Assembly (NCBI GenBank): GCA_910585135.1
Contig: CAJUEB010000032.1
Span: 1 to 15,571, forward strand
From: an uncultured Eubacteriales bacterium
GTDB lineage: Bacteria; Bacillota; Clostridia; Peptostreptococcales; Anaerovoracaceae
Length of the DNA stretch: 15,571 nucleotides
Direction of reading: 5' to 3'
Of the stretch, positions 13,547 through 15,571 are shown in pieces (position 1 is the stretch's first letter; each line of letters begins with the position of its first letter). The position numbers and the translations under genes were made by a program. The notes beneath the pieces are model-generated. The model was not told where the DNA came from. It was given only the letters and a program-made list of their open reading frames with translations, and searched no databases.

Positions 13547-14149
13547 TCAGTTCGATGGATTCCACTCTGAATCTGAGAAAACAGTGTGAACTTTCTTGAT
13601 TTCTCTTGCCGGAACACCACCATAAATAGTATTCGCCGGAACATCCGTCGTCACAACGGCTCCTGCGGCAATTACTGCGCCATCACCAATCATTACGCCT
13701 TTGCATACTGTAGCGTTTGCTCCTATCCAAACATTTTTGCCAATGTGAATGGGAGCTGGGATCAGATTGCCTCGATACTTGGGATCAAGACGATGATCCA
13801 ACGTCGCAAGTACCACATTATGTCCAAGCAAAGTGCCATCTCCAATGGTCACGCCACCCTGGTCCTGAATCTTGACACCGGAGTTAAAGAAAACATTTTT
13901 TCCGATTTTTAAATTCTTCCCGCAATCTGTATAAAACGGCGGGAACAAAGAAAAGCTATCATCTATCTGCTGACCAGTAATCCTGCTCATCAGAGAAACA
14001 ATTTCTTCACTGGTATGATAACTGTTGTTCAATTCTGTTGTCAGCCGGATCGCTTCTTGAGATAACAGGCACATATACTGGTGCATCTCCGAGCCGGCAA
14101 TTATTTCCTTCCCATTGTCCATATGCATGAAAAAATCGCTTCGTTTCAA
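13547..14149 (-). CDS. sugar O-acetyltransferase-like protein (left-handed beta-helix, MAT type)
   Basis: Product of 200 aa. The N-terminal helical Mac-type segment (about 1-60, with AGSEMHQYM and LSQEAIRLT) leads into a left-handed beta-helix of hexapeptide repeats (about 75-180), including IGKNVFFNSGVKI, IGDGTLLGHNV and IGKNVWIGANATVCKGVMIGDGAVIAAGAVV. The active-site histidine is in LDHRLDP. It transfers acetyl from acetyl-CoA to a hydroxyl of a sugar or another small acceptor; relatives are maltose/galactoside acetyltransferases. Start: GAGGAGG (14158-14164 on the complement) is 8 nt before a TTG at 14149, while the longer frame to 14224 begins upstream of the promoter at 14181-14209 and cannot be translated from it. 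First gene of a three-gene operon divergent from a LysR gene. Confidence 0.87.
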   Translation of the reverse strand: MKRSDFFMHMDNGKEIIAGSEMHQYMCLLSQEAIRLTTELNNSYHTSEEIVSLMSRITGQQIDDSFSLFPPFYTDCGKNLKIGKNVFFNSGVKIQDQGGVTIGDGTLLGHNVVLATLDHRLDPKYRGNLIPAPIHIGKNVWIGANATVCKGVMIGDGAVIAAGAVVTTDVPANTIYGGVPAREIKKVHTVFSDSEWNPSN

Positions 14150-14180
14150 TTTCTTTGCCTCCTCTAATGCTTTTGTTGCT

Positions 14181-14209
14181 ATTATACGCCGCAAGCCCAT
14201 TAATATCAA
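14181..14209 (-). promoter_or_regulatory. near-consensus promoter of the acetyltransferase-flavoprotein-lipoprotein operon
   Basis: On the complement, TTGATA (14204-14209), exactly 17 nt and TATAAT (14181-14186). RNA should start near 14174, about 25 nt before the TTG start and 10 nt before the GAGGAGG site. One of the strongest promoters in the window. Confidence 0.75.
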
Positions 14210-14236
14210 ATTGCTATATTTCATAATTAGTTATTC

Positions 14237-14265
14237 TTGAAAGGAATATCACTGCATGGTATAGT
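14237..14265 (+). promoter_or_regulatory. promoter of the second LysR gene
   Basis: TTGAAA (14237-14242), 17 nt and TATAGT (14260-14265) predict a start near 14272, shortly before GGAGGTG (14281-14287). The -10 is covered by the 14248-14268 dyad, which suggests negative autoregulation. Confidence 0.7.
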
Positions 14266-14268
14266 GAT
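14248..14268. promoter_or_regulatory. dyad operator between the divergent LysR gene and operon
   Basis: ATCACT (14248-14253), 9 nt, AGTGAT (14263-14268) is a perfect 6-bp inverted repeat. It overlaps the LysR -10 box and lies about 74-94 bp upstream of the predicted operon start near 14174, where LysR recognition sites usually sit. Confidence 0.6.
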
Positions 14269-14293
14269 GGCATAAGGACAGGAGGTGTTCGTT

Positions 14294-15169
14294 ATGGAAA
14301 TTCGTGTATTGCGATATTTTGTGGAAGCGGCAAAAGAAAGAAGCATGACAGGTGCATCGCGCAAACTTCACGTTACACAGCCCACATTATCGAAACAAAT
14401 CAAAGAGCTGGAAGAAGAACTGGGTCAAAAGCTGTTTATCCGAGGGAACTACAATATTCATCTGACCCCAGAAGGTGAGATTCTTTATAAACGGGCATTG
14501 GATATTCTGGAAATGGTGGACTTGACTACATCAGAATTTGCTTCCATGAACGAGTTTAACGGCGGGGACATTTACATCGGCTGTGCCGAATCCGAAGGAA
14601 TTACCCTACTGGCGAAAGCTGCGAAAAAGCTCCAAGCAAAGCAGGATAATCTTCACTTTCATATGTACAGCGGAAATGCAGAAACTGTCTGTGAGCGGCT
14701 GGACAAGGGGCTTTTAGATCTCGCCGTCGTTGTGCAGAATATTGACCTATCGAAGTATTCGTATTTAGATTTACCCATCAAAGATACATGGGGACTTATC
14801 ATGCGTAAAGATAGCCCAATGGTATCCAAAGCAAAAATCCCTATCGAAAATCTGATTGGCATTCCGTTGATCGTCTCCAGACAGGGAGTAACCAACGAAA
14901 TGCCGGAGTGGCTACAAAAAAACTATGACCGGCTAAACATCGTTGCTACGTATGATTTAATCTTTAACGCCTCCATATTAGTACGGGAAGGCGTGGGCTA
15001 TGCGCTTGGCTTTGACAAACTAGTGAACACCGGCGCAGAAAGCATTGTGTGTTTTCGGCCAATCGAGCCCACAATCACATCACCTATGCGTCTCATCTGG
15101 AGAAAAGAACAGCAATTTTCCAAAGCAGCCGAGTTGTTTTTAGAGAAAGTAAGGGATATTTGTGGGTAA
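14294..15169 (+). CDS. LysR-family transcriptional regulator
   Basis: Product of 291 aa. The N-terminal helix-turn-helix is MEIRVLRYFVEAAKERSMTG followed by the recognition helix TQPTLSKQIKELEEELG and LFIRGNYNIHLTPEG (about 1-65). The effector domain starts near GGDIYIGCAESEG (about 91) and runs to the end. ATG 14294 has GGAGGTG 6 nt upstream; a GTG at 14285 in the same frame lies inside that site and is rejected. It is divergent from the acetyltransferase operon with 144 bp between starts and a shared dyad, so it very likely controls that operon and itself. The inducer is unknown; the operon's redox enzymes suggest a small reactive compound. Confidence 0.94.
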   Translation: MEIRVLRYFVEAAKERSMTGASRKLHVTQPTLSKQIKELEEELGQKLFIRGNYNIHLTPEGEILYKRALDILEMVDLTTSEFASMNEFNGGDIYIGCAESEGITLLAKAAKKLQAKQDNLHFHMYSGNAETVCERLDKGLLDLAVVVQNIDLSKYSYLDLPIKDTWGLIMRKDSPMVSKAKIPIENLIGIPLIVSRQGVTNEMPEWLQKNYDRLNIVATYDLIFNASILVREGVGYALGFDKLVNTGAESIVCFRPIEPTITSPMRLIWRKEQQFSKAAELFLEKVRDICG

Positions 15170-15217
15170 GGATCTGTTTGGGAAGATGTGATCGGTAGGT
15201 TTGCAAACAAATAAACT

Positions 15218-15285
15218 TCCCCGAGGCAGAGCCCGCAAATGTCCACTGAACATTTGCCTTCTGCAATGCTTGCAGGAGCAGGGGA
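15218..15285. other. multi-stem RNA-like structure downstream of the LysR gene
   Basis: A closing stem TCCCC (15218-15222) with GGGGA (15281-15285) encloses two hairpins: GCAAATGT (15235-15242) with ACATTTGC (15250-15257), and CTGCAA (15261-15266) with TTGCAG (15270-15275). The palindrome GTTTGCAAAC lies just outside, near 15200. There is no T-run. It may be part of a dispersed intergenic repeat, a processing site or a noncoding RNA. Confidence 0.45.
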
Positions 15286-15375
15286 GACTGTGCCAAGTTG
15301 GATCTGTTGACAAACTCGTCCTTTCGGAGCTGTTCCTATATATCTTTTTCTGAGATTGAATGAGAGCGTTTCAAA

Positions 15376-15571
15376 GGAGACTGTGAAGAAAAGTCTGTAA
15401 ATAAGAAAAGAAATGTAGCCTTCTATGGTAAAATCAAATAATCATAGGAGGCTATTTAAATGGCAAAGAAAAAAGAAGTTTACAAAGTAAAACCCCTAAA
15501 CGAAAACAAGAAGAACATCATTGCAGCACTGATCGAAGAATATGATATTGAAACTGCAGATGATATCCAGG
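15376..15571 (+). mobile_element. left portion of an IS256-like insertion sequence, cut by the window edge
   Basis: The transposase start at 15460 is preceded by about 85 nt, an ordinary 5' length for IS256-family elements. The likely terminal inverted repeat begins near GGAGACTGTG (15376-15385), followed by a GACT/AGTC mini-dyad. The exact left end cannot be fixed without the right end. Confidence 0.45.
15460..15571 (+). CDS. transposase, IS256/mutator type, 5' partial
   Basis: Only the first 37 codons are present; the frame is open at the window edge. The protein starts MAKKKE and continues with a Lys/Asn/Glu-rich segment and IIAALIEEYDIETADDIQ, which resembles the N-terminus of IS256-family transposases in Clostridia. 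The catalytic DDE residues lie outside the window. AGGAGG (15446-15451) is 8 nt before ATG 15460. The family call rests on pattern memory of a short segment. Confidence 0.6.
   Translation, partial: MAKKKEVYKVKPLNENKKNIIAALIEEYDIETADDIQ

Noticed and set aside
14150..14224. longer ATG-started acetyltransferase N-terminus
   Set aside because: The -10 and -35 boxes of the operon promoter lie within this stretch, so it would not be in the main transcript.
15093..15296. 67-aa and 82-aa minus-strand frames at the LysR 3' end
   Set aside because: They overlap the LysR coding end and the multi-stem structure and have no ribosome site; protein-like appearance probably reflects the repeat.

Overview
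The window looks like a chromosomal stretch of a Gram-positive, probably anaerobic Firmicute of the class Clostridia. The basis is strong purine-rich Shine-Dalgarno sites before nearly every gene, several near-consensus sigma-A promoters (TTGACA-17-TATAAT type), Gram-positive-style lipoprotein signals, TTG starts, and a transposase start of the IS256/mutator kind that is common in gut Clostridia. This placement is inference; there is no rRNA, tRNA or CRISPR array to anchor it.

Layout. (1) 39-980, minus: a membrane-anchored DUF218/SanA-like protein. (2) 1233-2303, plus: branched-chain amino acid aminotransferase (ilvE) behind two overlapping promoters. (3) 2304-3080: no convincing gene, but direct repeats and several hairpins. 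(4) 3081-3470, plus: Fluc/CrcB fluoride channel. (5) 3471-4515: about 1 kb without a gene, holding a nested inverted-repeat element (3758-3941), a strong promoter (4158-4186) and a degenerate tandem array with a period near 35 nt (4239-4418). (6) 4516-5157 and 5316-6086, plus: a lipoprotein flavodoxin and a carboxymuconolactone decarboxylase-cupin fusion, closed by a bidirectional terminator at 6264-6303. (7) 6474-8069, minus: YtcJ-like amidohydrolase, preceded on the same strand by a LysR regulator (8206-9111). (8) 9382-10821, plus: a group II PLP-dependent amino acid decarboxylase divergent from that LysR, overlapping tail to tail by 17 bp with a CaCA-family cation exchanger (10805-12013, minus). 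(9) 12323-14149, minus: a three-gene operon of an O-acetyltransferase (TTG start), an NADPH-dependent FMN reductase-like flavoprotein and a cyclophilin-like lipoprotein, divergent from a second LysR gene (14294-15169). (10) From about 15376: the left part of an IS256-like element cut off by the window edge.

How the genes may work together. The best-supported regulatory unit is the 12323-15169 cluster. A 21-bp dyad overlaps the LysR -10 box and sits about 75-95 bp upstream of the predicted start of the divergent operon, which is the classical LysR arrangement. Two membrane-anchored extracytoplasmic proteins (flavodoxin and cyclophilin-like), a cytosolic flavin reductase-like protein, a CMD-cupin enzyme and an acetyltransferase suggest redox handling or detoxification of small, possibly aromatic or carbonyl, compounds. 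The substrate cannot be read from the sequence. The aminotransferase, fluoride channel, amidohydrolase, decarboxylase and cation exchanger look like independent accessory or metabolic genes.
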